A stretch of DNA of 64,000 nt from Terriglobia bacterium. Lineage in GTDB: Bacteria > Acidobacteriota > Terriglobia > Versatilivoradales > Versatilivoraceae. The notes beneath the pieces were generated by a model. That model searched no databases, had not been told where the DNA came from, and saw only the letters and a program-made list of their open reading frames with translations. This document shows, piece after piece, positions 38,858 through 47,083 of the stretch. Every line of letters begins with the position of its first letter. Positions within the stretch are counted from its first letter, which is position 1. Made by a program: the position numbers and the translations under genes. The stretch lies in assembly GCA_022452285.1 (NCBI GenBank), contig JAKUNG010000001.1, positions 568,548 to 632,547 on the forward strand. The letters run 5' to 3'.

Positions 38858-40684
38858 ATGTCAATTAAGGATTTTTACGAAGACAAAACAGCTATCCAAT
38901 CCCGTATTCCTCTTCTTCAACTCATCATCGTTGTTATTTTCTTCTTCTTATCAGCTGGACTCTGGAAGCTCCAGCTAATCCAAAAAGATTACTATTCTAA
39001 AATAGCTGAACGTAATCGGACTCGCTCCATTTCTTGGCCAGCTCCTCGCGGTAATATTTTAGATCGGAATGGACGTGTTTTGGTAGACAATAGACCCTCA
39101 TTTACACTGACGGTCATGAGAGATCATCTGGCTACTGTTGTTTCTTCCTTTGATTTCCTTGAAGAAGGATTAAAATTAGAACCTAATTTTTTAAGGTCTC
39201 AGATCGAAAAACAGGCTGATAGACCTTATTACCTACCAATAGTCCTCAAAGAGGACATTGAAATTGAGGATATATCTTTTGTAGAGTCTCACCGTTCAGA
39301 GTTGCCTTCACTTGAAATCATTCCTCATCCAACAAGACACTACCATGAAAATCAAGTCGCTGCACATCTTCTCGGATATGTGAGTGAAATATCTAAAAAC
39401 CAATTGAAATCAGAAGAATTCAAGGGCTATGTCAAAGCTGGAGATATGATTGGTAAAAAAGGAGTTGAACGAGTTTATAATCGAATACTTACTGGTATAG
39501 ATGGACAAAAGAAAGTGCTGGTTGACAGTCGAGGCCGTGAGATCAAAGTACTGGAAATCATTGAGCCAAAACCTGGAACTAATCTACAGTTGACCATTGA
39601 CATTGACATCCAAAGGGCTGCTGAAAAGGCCTTTGGTGATATGGCAGGAGCTGCTGTAGCATTGGATCCTCAAACAGGTGAAGTGTTATGTCTAGTTAGT
39701 AGGCCAGCTTTTGATCCAACTATTTTCTCCGCTAGAATAAGTAGAAAAGAGTGGACTGATTTATTGTTAGATCCAAGAAAACCATTACATAATCGAGCTA
39801 CCCAAAGTGGATTTTCACCTGGTTCAATCTTCAAAATATTTATGGCTGTTGCGGGCTTGCAAGAAGGAATTCTAACATCCAACTCCATTGAAGTTTGTAG
39901 AGGAAGTACGGTCTTGTATGGTCGACGTTTTCGTTGCTGGAAAAAAGAAGGTCATGGAAAAATCAACTTGCATCGAGCTATTGTTAATTCTTGCAATGTC
40001 TTTTTCTATCATCTGGGTAGACGTCTTGGAATTGAAAAAATTGCTCACTACTCTGAGGCCATGGGTCTTGGAAAAAGAACTGGTATTGACCTGCTTGATG
40101 AAGAAGAAGGCTTAGTTCCTTCTCCTGCATGGAAAAAAAGAACCCATGCAAGCAACTGGTACCCAGGGGAAACAATTTCTGTTTCAATTGGCCAGGGTTA
40201 CCTTTCTGCAACTCCTGTGCAACTTGCTCGATCTTTTGGTGGATTAGCCTTAAAGGGTCCTACCCCTACTCCTCATGTTGTACTAGCCTCAGAACTACCT
40301 AAGATTGGCAGAGCTTTACCTGCACCTCTTAAAGAATCTCCACCTTTCGACCCGAAATTTGTCAAAATTATCAGTCAAAGCCTTTGGGGAGTCGTCAATG
40401 AATATGGAACCGGTAGACGAGCTGCAGTTAGAGGGTTTGATGTATGTGGAAAAACGGGAACTGTACAGGTTGTAAGTAGGGAAACACGATTAAGAAATGA
40501 ATCTGACAAAAAATTTGAAGATAATGCATGGTTTGTTGGGTTTGCTCCTAGGGATTCTCCCCAAATAGCAGCTGCGGTTTTTGTAGAACAAGGAGGACAT
40601 GGCGGCACTTCTGCTGCTCCAATCATTCGTGAAATGTTTCAAATCTATTTTGATAAATACAAAGCTATTCAGTCTGAAAACTAA
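38858..40684 (+). CDS. mrdA: Penicillin-binding protein 2
   Basis: A 608-residue class B transpeptidase that cross-links peptidoglycan in cell elongation. After an N-terminal helix (about 20-40), a dimerisation domain begins at APRGNILDRNGRVLVDNRPSF. The transpeptidase motifs are SxxK at Ser323-Lys326 (SPGSIFKIF), SxN in IVNSCNVFF and KTG in VCGKTGTVQVV. The protein should be penicillin-sensitive and active. It begins three bases after mreD. Confidence 0.95.
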   Translation: MSIKDFYEDKTAIQSRIPLLQLIIVVIFFFLSAGLWKLQLIQKDYYSKIAERNRTRSISWPAPRGNILDRNGRVLVDNRPSFTLTVMRDHLATVVSSFDFLEEGLKLEPNFLRSQIEKQADRPYYLPIVLKEDIEIEDISFVESHRSELPSLEIIPHPTRHYHENQVAAHLLGYVSEISKNQLKSEEFKGYVKAGDMIGKKGVERVYNRILTGIDGQKKVLVDSRGREIKVLEIIEPKPGTNLQLTIDIDIQRAAEKAFGDMAGAAVALDPQTGEVLCLVSRPAFDPTIFSARISRKEWTDLLLDPRKPLHNRATQSGFSPGSIFKIFMAVAGLQEGILTSNSIEVCRGSTVLYGRRFRCWKKEGHGKINLHRAIVNSCNVFFYHLGRRLGIEKIAHYSEAMGLGKRTGIDLLDEEEGLVPSPAWKKRTHASNWYPGETISVSIGQGYLSATPVQLARSFGGLALKGPTPTPHVVLASELPKIGRALPAPLKESPPFDPKFVKIISQSLWGVVNEYGTGRRAAVRGFDVCGKTGTVQVVSRETRLRNESDKKFEDNAWFVGFAPRDSPQIAAAVFVEQGGHGGTSAAPIIREMFQIYFDKYKAIQSEN

Positions 40685-40741
40685 CTACTATCAGGATGAA
40701 ATTCTTTGATTTTTCAGCAAGATTAACTTAAAAAAAAGAAA

Positions 40742-41836
40742 ATGTTAAAACCAATAAATCTGAACCTAAAAGACTTCGACTGGCTTATATTTTTTTTAAG
40801 TTTAATCATTTCTCTGATTGGGATCATGGAAATTTATAGTGCAACTCAGCATCAACAGTCTGAAAATTTTCATATTAAGCAACTATGCTTTTTAGGTTTG
40901 GGTTTAGTAGTGATGTTTGTCATTGCTAATGTGGATTATCATAGCTTCACGGAAAATGCCCCATACATTTATTTGGGATCTATTCTCGCTCTTATCCTAG
41001 TTCTAATAATCGCTCCCAGTATATCTGGAACGAAAGGATGGATACCAGTTGGCACTTTTAAAATCCAGCCATCAGAATTTGCTAAAGTAGCAATTGTCTT
41101 GGCTTTGTCTCGTTTTCTTTGTGAAATCCGTGAAAAATTTCTTACCTTTGTTCACATTGTAAAAGCTTCCCTAATAGTTAGCCTACCTGTGGGACTAGTT
41201 TTAGTACAACCAGACCTAGGATCAGCAATGACATTTATTCCCCCACTTTTAGTTGGACTCTTTTTAGGAGGACTTCGTTTTAGGTGGATAATGTGTGGCA
41301 TACTATTGTCATCCTTGATTACTATGACCGGATGGTATAATCTTAAGGAGTATCAGAAGGAACGGATTTACACGTTTCTTGAACCAGAAAATGATCCACA
41401 AGGGTGGGGTTACCATTCTATTCAGTCTCGCATCGCCGTCGGCTCTGGAGGAATTTTTGGGAAGGGAGTGACTAAAGGAAGTCAAACTACACTAGGTTTT
41501 CTTCCTGAACCCCATACTGATTTCATATTTTCGGTAACTGGGGAAGAATTAGGTTTTATAGGGTCAATTACAATTCTTGGACTCTATTTCCTAATAATCA
41601 TGCGAGCAATACACGTTGCACAGACAGCACGTGATAAATTGGGTATTTATATTACTGTGGGATCTGTAAGTGTTATGTTGTTTCATATTCTTGTAAATGT
41701 GGGCATGGTATTGGGACTAATGCCTATTACAGGTATCCCCCTCCCACTTATGAGTTATGGAGGATCCTCTATGCTTTCCACATTTATACTTTTAGGTCTG
41801 ATTATCAATGTCAGAATGAATCGATTCGTAAATTAA
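40742..41836 (+). CDS. rodA: Peptidoglycan glycosyltransferase RodA
   Basis: A 364-residue SEDS-family polymerase with about ten membrane helices that extends glycan strands with PBP2. Family signatures are visible: KGWIPVGTFKIQPSEFAKVAIVLALSRFL, LVQPDLGSAMTFIPPLLVGLFLGG, GWGYHSIQSRIAVGSGGIFGKGVTKGSQTTLGFLPEPHTDFIFSVTGEE and ITGIPLPLMSYGGSSMLSTFILLGLI. It lies 57 bases after mrdA. FtsW is a possible alternative, but the context is clearly elongation. Confidence 0.95.
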   Translation: MLKPINLNLKDFDWLIFFLSLIISLIGIMEIYSATQHQQSENFHIKQLCFLGLGLVVMFVIANVDYHSFTENAPYIYLGSILALILVLIIAPSISGTKGWIPVGTFKIQPSEFAKVAIVLALSRFLCEIREKFLTFVHIVKASLIVSLPVGLVLVQPDLGSAMTFIPPLLVGLFLGGLRFRWIMCGILLSSLITMTGWYNLKEYQKERIYTFLEPENDPQGWGYHSIQSRIAVGSGGIFGKGVTKGSQTTLGFLPEPHTDFIFSVTGEELGFIGSITILGLYFLIIMRAIHVAQTARDKLGIYITVGSVSVMLFHILVNVGMVLGLMPITGIPLPLMSYGGSSMLSTFILLGLIINVRMNRFVN

Positions 41837-42200
41837 AGAAAATACGTATTTGCTATTTGAAAAATCAACAAGTTGTGCAACTAAAAGATCTCTTCAGTTA
41901 ACAGGTAGTGCCGTGCACTAGTTTCCAATGAGGATAATGTTGCCAACAATTTTATTAAGATTATAAAGAAACACAAAAGAGCTTGAACGGTACTCTTCCT
42001 ATAAGAATATAGTATAGGGAATTATTTTAGGAAGATTAGATTTGTTTACGGTAAACGGAGAAAATTTGTGATTGGATTGACAGAAGTCGCAATTTTGATA
42101 GTAAAAGACTTACTACAACCATACATTTATTCAATCCTTTTAAAACCACCTTTTACCTTGCCGAAAAGCTCCTCTGTGTTCCATCAGGGAGGAGTATCAG
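41837..42200. other. Long 5' leader/intergenic region before rng
   Basis: A 364-base gap between rodA and the RNase E/G gene. A short hairpin AGTGC/GCACT lies near 41906. A TTGACA at 42077-42082 may be part of a promoter, but the -10 (TAGTAA) is poor. The end of the region holds the hairpin masking the rng ribosome site. A 69-codon frame crossing the rng start looks spurious. Confidence 0.4.
42169..42194 (+). promoter_or_regulatory. Hairpin covering the rng ribosome-binding site
   Basis: CTCCTC (42169-42174) is complementary to GAGGAG (42189-42194), which is the Shine-Dalgarno of the RNase E/G gene (ATG at 42201). Pairing would hide the ribosome site within a 14-base-loop hairpin. RNase E of enterobacteria controls its own mRNA through its 5' leader. 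This could be an analogous arrangement, but the link is inference. Confidence 0.5.
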
Positions 42201-44510
42201 ATGCCGAAGGAACTTATTGTTTCTGTAGCACCACAAGAGACCAAAGCTGCCATTTTGGAGAATGGCGAAGTTGTTGAACTCCATGTTGAACGTGAACGTG
42301 ATAAAGGAATTGTAGGGAGAATCTGTAAAGGCCGGGTAACTAAAGTATTACCGGGCATGCAGTCAGCATTTGTAGATATTGGGCTAGACAGAGATGCTTT
42401 CCTTTACGTTTCAGATTTTTTTGAAGGTACTGAAGAATACGACAAAATTGTAACTTCAGCTGAAGAAGAAACCACCAAACCACCGATCGCCTCTCGTAAG
42501 ACAACACAAGATGCCCCTATCTCTGAACCTGCAGCAGCACCCAGACCTCAGGAACAGAGGACTCGTACTCGCCGATTGAAACGACCACCTCGATTTCGTG
42601 GGAGACGAGGACCAAGCCAATCAAATCAGTCCTCCAGGTTAAGTCCTCCTAGTTTGAATACTTCATCTGATGTCCCAAAGACTGCTCCTTTAAAAGAAAA
42701 AAGTGTCTCTGTTCTTCCAGGAGAGTCATTAGCTAAATATCAAACAATCCCAGAAGAATCCGTTTCTTCTATCCCCAATCTTTCAGAAAAAACTAAAGAG
42801 ACATCGTTCAATAAAACTAATGAATCAGCTAATAAGGACCTAAAAGAAAGCCTGTCTGATTCGAAGGATGTGCCTACTGCATCAGAAAAAAATGTTCTGG
42901 CTAATGAACCAGCTGCTAGTGAGGAAAAAACTGTTCCGAATTCCTTGTCTGATTCGAAGGATGTGCTTACCTCAGCGGAGGAGAATGTTCTCGTTGACCA
43001 ATCAAATATACCTGCCTCCAAAACAGAAACTGTAGACAAAAAGCTTCTCCCAAAAACAGACAAACAAAGTTCAAGTTTGTCTGAATCAAAACATCAAGAT
43101 GATTCCTCTATCCAAAAATCAGAGGTTGAATCTTCAAAAGAACAAGGGGGACCAACTAAAACACCTTCTGGATCAGCTAACAAATTTAAAAGTTCTAGAA
43201 TCCAACACAGGAATAGGCCTAGTATTGCTAAGTTTTTTCGTCGGCCTTTTGGTCGCAAACGTCAAAACAATAATGACGATTCTAAAAACCAAAAGGTAAA
43301 TTCTTCTGTACCAATGATTTCTGACATCTTAAAGGAGGGGGAGGAAATTCTCGTCCAAATTTCTAAAGAACCCCTAGGTACTAAGGGTGCTCGGATTACC
43401 TCCCACATTGCATTACCAGGACGTTATCTAGTATACATGCCAACCACAGGACACATTGGAGTCTCACGAAAAATTGGATCAGAGGAAGAACGTCAGCGGC
43501 TCAGACGAATCATTCTAGAAAATCAGGAAGACTCTTCTGGAGGATTTATCGTTAGAACTGCAGGGGACAGTGCAAGCGAAGATGAAATCAAGTCAGATAT
43601 TAAATTTCTTCAAGCCCTTTGGAAAGAAATAAAAAAACAATCAGATAATGAATCTGCCCCAGCAATGATTCATCGTGATTTAAATCTAGTACAAAGAATC
43701 CTTCGTGATCAATTAACAAAAGATTTCACTAATATCTTTGTCGATAGCGAATCGGAATATGTCTCAATTGTAGAATTAATTAATCAATTTCAACCTTCTT
43801 TGGTCAAACGGGTTAAACTGCATACAAAAAATACTCCCATTTTTGAGGAATTTGAAATTCAAACTGAAATTGACAAGGCCATTCGATCCAAAGTGTGGCT
43901 GAAATCTGGAGGATATCTTGTAATAGATCAGGCAGAAGCGTTGGTTGCAATAGATGTTAATACCGGTAAATATGTAGGAAAATCAAATAAGTTGGAAGAT
44001 ACCATTGTCAAAACCAATATAGAGGCTGCAAGAGAAATTGCTCGTCAATTACAGTTAAGGGATCTGGGGGGCATCATCGTCTGTGATTTTATCGATATGG
44101 AGGATCGAAAAAATCGTTATAAGGTAACACAAACACTAGAAGAGGCATTGAAACGAGACAGATCTCCTTCTAAGATTCTTCAATTTAATGAGTTTGGACT
44201 AGTAGCTATTACCAGAAAGCGAGTTAAACAATCACTTCTTAAGATACTTTGTGAACCTTGTCCTGAATGTTCTGGATCTGGGATGGTTAAATCTGCCCAG
44301 ACTATCTGCTATGAAATCCAAAGCGAAGCCAGAAAAATGGCCACGACCATTGAAGGAAAAGAAATCAACCTCAGAGTTAATCCCGAAGTAGCAAAAGCTT
44401 TGAAATCAGAAGAATCTTCAGTCATTTTAGAACTTGAATCGAGCTTAGACAAAGAAATTGTTGTAAAAAGTGATGGTACACTCTCTCAAGAACATTTTGA
44501 TATTTTTTAA
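42201..44510 (+). CDS. rng: Ribonuclease E/G family with large insert in the S1 domain
   Basis: A 769-residue endoribonuclease that processes rRNA and turns over mRNA. The S1 domain begins at residue 25 (GIVGRICKGRVTKVLPGMQSAFVDIGLDRDAFLYVSDFF) and is interrupted after about residue 82 by some 285 residues of charged, Ser/Lys/Glu-rich sequence. Homology then resumes at SDILKEGEEILVQISKEPLGTKGARITS. The catalytic Asp residues fall in AIDVNTGKYVG and IIVCDFIDM, and the zinc-link CPECSGSG is present, so the core should be active. A 31-residue imperfect duplication lies in the insert. GGGAGGAG precedes ATG, but it is masked by a hairpin. Confidence 0.93.
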   Translation: MPKELIVSVAPQETKAAILENGEVVELHVERERDKGIVGRICKGRVTKVLPGMQSAFVDIGLDRDAFLYVSDFFEGTEEYDKIVTSAEEETTKPPIASRKTTQDAPISEPAAAPRPQEQRTRTRRLKRPPRFRGRRGPSQSNQSSRLSPPSLNTSSDVPKTAPLKEKSVSVLPGESLAKYQTIPEESVSSIPNLSEKTKETSFNKTNESANKDLKESLSDSKDVPTASEKNVLANEPAASEEKTVPNSLSDSKDVLTSAEENVLVDQSNIPASKTETVDKKLLPKTDKQSSSLSESKHQDDSSIQKSEVESSKEQGGPTKTPSGSANKFKSSRIQHRNRPSIAKFFRRPFGRKRQNNNDDSKNQKVNSSVPMISDILKEGEEILVQISKEPLGTKGARITSHIALPGRYLVYMPTTGHIGVSRKIGSEEERQRLRRIILENQEDSSGGFIVRTAGDSASEDEIKSDIKFLQALWKEIKKQSDNESAPAMIHRDLNLVQRILRDQLTKDFTNIFVDSESEYVSIVELINQFQPSLVKRVKLHTKNTPIFEEFEIQTEIDKAIRSKVWLKSGGYLVIDQAEALVAIDVNTGKYVGKSNKLEDTIVKTNIEAAREIARQLQLRDLGGIIVCDFIDMEDRKNRYKVTQTLEEALKRDRSPSKILQFNEFGLVAITRKRVKQSLLKILCEPCPECSGSGMVKSAQTICYEIQSEARKMATTIEGKEINLRVNPEVAKALKSEESSVILELESSLDKEIVVKSDGTLSQEHFDIF
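42853..42966 (+). repeat. 93-bp imperfect tandem duplication inside rng
   Basis: TGTCTGATTCGAAGGATGTG begins at 42853 and again at 42946, 93 bases (31 codons) apart. Each copy encodes LSDSKDV followed by a similar acidic stretch (PTASEKNVLANEPAASEEK and LTSAEENVLVDQ). It lies in the disordered insert and shows recent growth by slippage or unequal exchange. Confidence 0.8.
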
Positions 44511-44614
44511 GTCTATCGAATGTTGTTGCTTGAATAGGGCTCAGGAATTCAATGGGTGTTTACCAATAAAGCATCAGTTAATTAAAAAGAAATCTTAAAT
44601 CTTAGAAGGGAATC

Positions 44615-45466
44615 CTATTGTAATTCTTTGAAGAGCAAAGGGGCGTAGCCTTCTCTGAAAGAAGGGTAACGAAACGAATAACCTGAATTGACTATTCGTG
44701 TATTTCGACAACGCTTATTACTCTGCTGCCTAATTTGACTAGTTGTCTTTAACTTTGAAGATAAATCAGTGCCAAGTTGGCCAGCAATCCAATCGAGCAG
44801 TTGGTTTTTATCTACAGGTTCATTATCAACAACAAGATAAAGTGCTTGTGGATTGTTTAGACTCAACAAATGAACTAGCGCTCCTACGCAGTCATCCCTG
44901 TGAACATGGTTGAGATAACGAGAAGGGCCCTCAATTTTTTGTATCTCACTAGTTCGCACATGGTCAATCAGACGATGTCGGCCAGGACCATAAATCCCCC
45001 CCAGTCGCACAACAATAGCTTCTGTAACATTAGACAGCAGAAAATTCTCACCTTTCTTTAGACAACGACCAGAAAAATGATTAGGTGCAACAGTCGAATT
45101 TTCATCAACCCATTCACCACAAGATTGATGGTAGACAGCAGTACTAGAGGTAAAAATCCAGCGTCGAACTACTGGATTTTGATTTTCCAGTGCCCTGACA
45201 AGATTTACTAGACCTTGAACATACGCAGCGTGATATGCCTCCTCATTGCGATGATCAGCCCCCACCATGTAATAAACTACATCAATCGGCCAAGGCAAAT
45301 TAACTAAGGTTTCAGGCAAAGTGAGATCAGCGCTAATCTGCAAAAAATTGCTGGGCAGTTTTTCTGACTTGCGCCTTAACCCACAAACTTGGTGACCTTC
45401 TTGAATTAAACGTAAGCCAAGAGCTTGACCTAGATAACCACAACCAGCAATAAGAACACGTGTCAT
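44615..45466 (-). CDS. NAD(P)-binding epimerase/reductase of the extended SDR family (YeeZ-like)
   Basis: A 283-residue Rossmann protein. The NAD motif VLIAGCGYLGQALGLRL starts at residue 4, followed by VCGLRRKSEK, the SSTAVYH strand and VVRLGGIYGPGRH. The usual catalytic YxxxK is not present; the corresponding stretch reads FSGRCLKKGEN with Lys but no Tyr. This is as in the YeeZ/Gre3-like branch, so it may bind cofactor without classical epimerase chemistry. The family role is not settled. It stands alone between divergent genes. Confidence 0.8.
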   Translation of the reverse strand: MTRVLIAGCGYLGQALGLRLIQEGHQVCGLRRKSEKLPSNFLQISADLTLPETLVNLPWPIDVVYYMVGADHRNEEAYHAAYVQGLVNLVRALENQNPVVRRWIFTSSTAVYHQSCGEWVDENSTVAPNHFSGRCLKKGENFLLSNVTEAIVVRLGGIYGPGRHRLIDHVRTSEIQKIEGPSRYLNHVHRDDCVGALVHLLSLNNPQALYLVVDNEPVDKNQLLDWIAGQLGTDLSSKLKTTSQIRQQSNKRCRNTRIVNSGYSFRYPSFREGYAPLLFKELQ

Positions 45467-45781
45467 TAATTATGAAGTAATACTATTTCAGCTTAATGGA
45501 TAAAAGGTTTTACTAAAGTTAACACGATGCCAGAAATCCGACCAATAAAAATGCATCTATTTTTTTCATTATTTACTATATCAAGACTGATCGTTTCTTT
45601 AGAACTTAGTATTTGTACCTTATAGGCACTTTCTACATTGAGCTCTAATAGATAGATCGAACCTAAATTAAAATAGTCAAAAAGGAAATAAGTTGCTTAT
45701 TTTGACCTATTTGATTATTCTTTCTCTGCTAATTATAAATTCGTTTTTATTCCTCAATTCTTTAATCTTGGAGCTCCACCT
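45467..45781. other. Divergent intergenic region at the left edge of the catabolic island
   Basis: This AT-rich 315-base gap holds the promoters for the YeeZ-like gene (minus) and for the island (plus). A small hairpin AAATAAG-TTG-CTTATTT lies at 45686-45702 within GTCAAAA/TTTTGAC, and might be an operator or terminator. GGAG precedes the next ATG. Confidence 0.4.
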
Positions 45782-47083
45782 ATGCCAAAAGATTTGTCAC
45801 CCAAGATTGGTCGAAAAACCCTACTGGCATCTGCACCATTGACACTGACAGGAGGGAATTTTCAGGCTTCTCAGTCTCGAAGAAGACCTCGGATTGCTGC
45901 TATAGTCAGTGAGTATAGAAGATATTCTCATGCTCAGCATATCTTTGATCGATTCCTTTGGGGTTATGGTTGGGGAAACCAACATCATCATCCAGCTATG
46001 GATCTGGTTTCTGTTTATGTTGACCAAACTCCAAAAAATACTCTTATCCACGATCGGCTTCGACGTTTCCCTTCAATGAAAAAATACCCGACTATTGCTG
46101 AAGCTTTGACGCTTGGTGGAGATAAACTAGCTGTCGATGGGGTCATTTTGATCGTTGAGCATGGCAATTATCCAAAAAATAAAAAAGGACAAACGCTTTA
46201 CCCTAGGTATGAGTTTTTCATGGAAATTGCCAAAGTCTTTCAAGAAAGTAAACGAAGTGTGCCGGTATTTAACGACAAACACCTTTCCTGGAACTGGGAA
46301 TCGGCTAAAGAAATGTATGATACATCAAAGAAAATGGGTTTTCCCTTTATGGCTGGCTCCTCCGTTGTTGTAGCTAACCGACTTCCCTCTATTGACATGC
46401 CAATGGGAGTAGAAATTGAAGAAGTACTTGGTTTAGCCGTTGGAGGCATTGATGGCTATGACATTCATGCATTGGAAGCGGTCCAGTGTATGGTCGAACG
46501 CCGACGAGGAGGCGAAACTGGAGTTGCCAATATCCATGCCCTGCGTGGACCATCTGTTTTCGAAGCAATGAAATCTGGTTCTTGGGATAAAGGGGGATGG
46601 AGTAATGAGCTTTTCCAAGCCTGTCTCTGCAGAAGCCATACCTTGGCACCGAGTCGCAAAGGGTTTAATCATATTCTCCCGAAGTTCGATGACATTATTA
46701 AACTGGTAAATGATAATGCTAATGAACCTGTAGCCTATCGATATGAATTTTTGGACGGTCTAAAAGCTACCATTCTACTGATGGAAGGATTGGTAATGGA
46801 TTTTACTTTTTCAGCTCGTCTTAAAGGAGAAAAACAGGTACTGTCAACTCAATTTTTTCTACCACCCAGAGAAGTTTGCAACTTCTTTAACCCTCAAAAT
46901 AATGCTGTTGAACAAATGTTTTTGACTGGAAAACCTACTTACCCAGTGGAACGAACCCTACTAACCACAGGCTTGACAGCTGCTGGGGTCGAATCTATTT
47001 GGCAAGGACAGAAAAAGATGGATACCCCCCACCTTAAAATTAATTACCAACCCACCACTGAGTCAACATTTAGGAGGAGTTAA
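45782..47083 (+). CDS. Uncharacterised protein, divergent Gfo/Idh/MocA-like (paralogue 1)
   Basis: I do not recognise the family by name. A 433-residue protein whose first half follows the Gfo/Idh/MocA pattern. There is an initial strand RIAAIVSEY, strand MDLVSVYVDQ, a YPTIAEAL helix before VDGVILIVEHGNYP, then SVPVFNDKHLSWNW where oxidoreductases have VLCEKPLS. The Lys of EKP is kept (DKH). The glycine-rich GxGxxG is missing, so cofactor binding is uncertain. The N-terminus (RKTLLASAPLTLTGG) looks like a degenerate Tat signal. It is paralogous to the next gene (45-50% over most of the length by eye), which begins at its stop. Confidence 0.7.
   Translation: MPKDLSPKIGRKTLLASAPLTLTGGNFQASQSRRRPRIAAIVSEYRRYSHAQHIFDRFLWGYGWGNQHHHPAMDLVSVYVDQTPKNTLIHDRLRRFPSMKKYPTIAEALTLGGDKLAVDGVILIVEHGNYPKNKKGQTLYPRYEFFMEIAKVFQESKRSVPVFNDKHLSWNWESAKEMYDTSKKMGFPFMAGSSVVVANRLPSIDMPMGVEIEEVLGLAVGGIDGYDIHALEAVQCMVERRRGGETGVANIHALRGPSVFEAMKSGSWDKGGWSNELFQACLCRSHTLAPSRKGFNHILPKFDDIIKLVNDNANEPVAYRYEFLDGLKATILLMEGLVMDFTFSARLKGEKQVLSTQFFLPPREVCNFFNPQNNAVEQMFLTGKPTYPVERTLLTTGLTAAGVESIWQGQKKMDTPHLKINYQPTTESTFRRS

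Noticed and set aside
42068..42277. A 69-codon frame overlapping the rng start
   Set aside because: Out of frame with rng, no family match, starts with a non-ATG codon in a likely leader.
44615..45466. YeeZ-like gene as a decayed epimerase because YxxxK is missing
   Set aside because: The reading frame is intact and this branch of extended SDR proteins normally departs from the classical motif.
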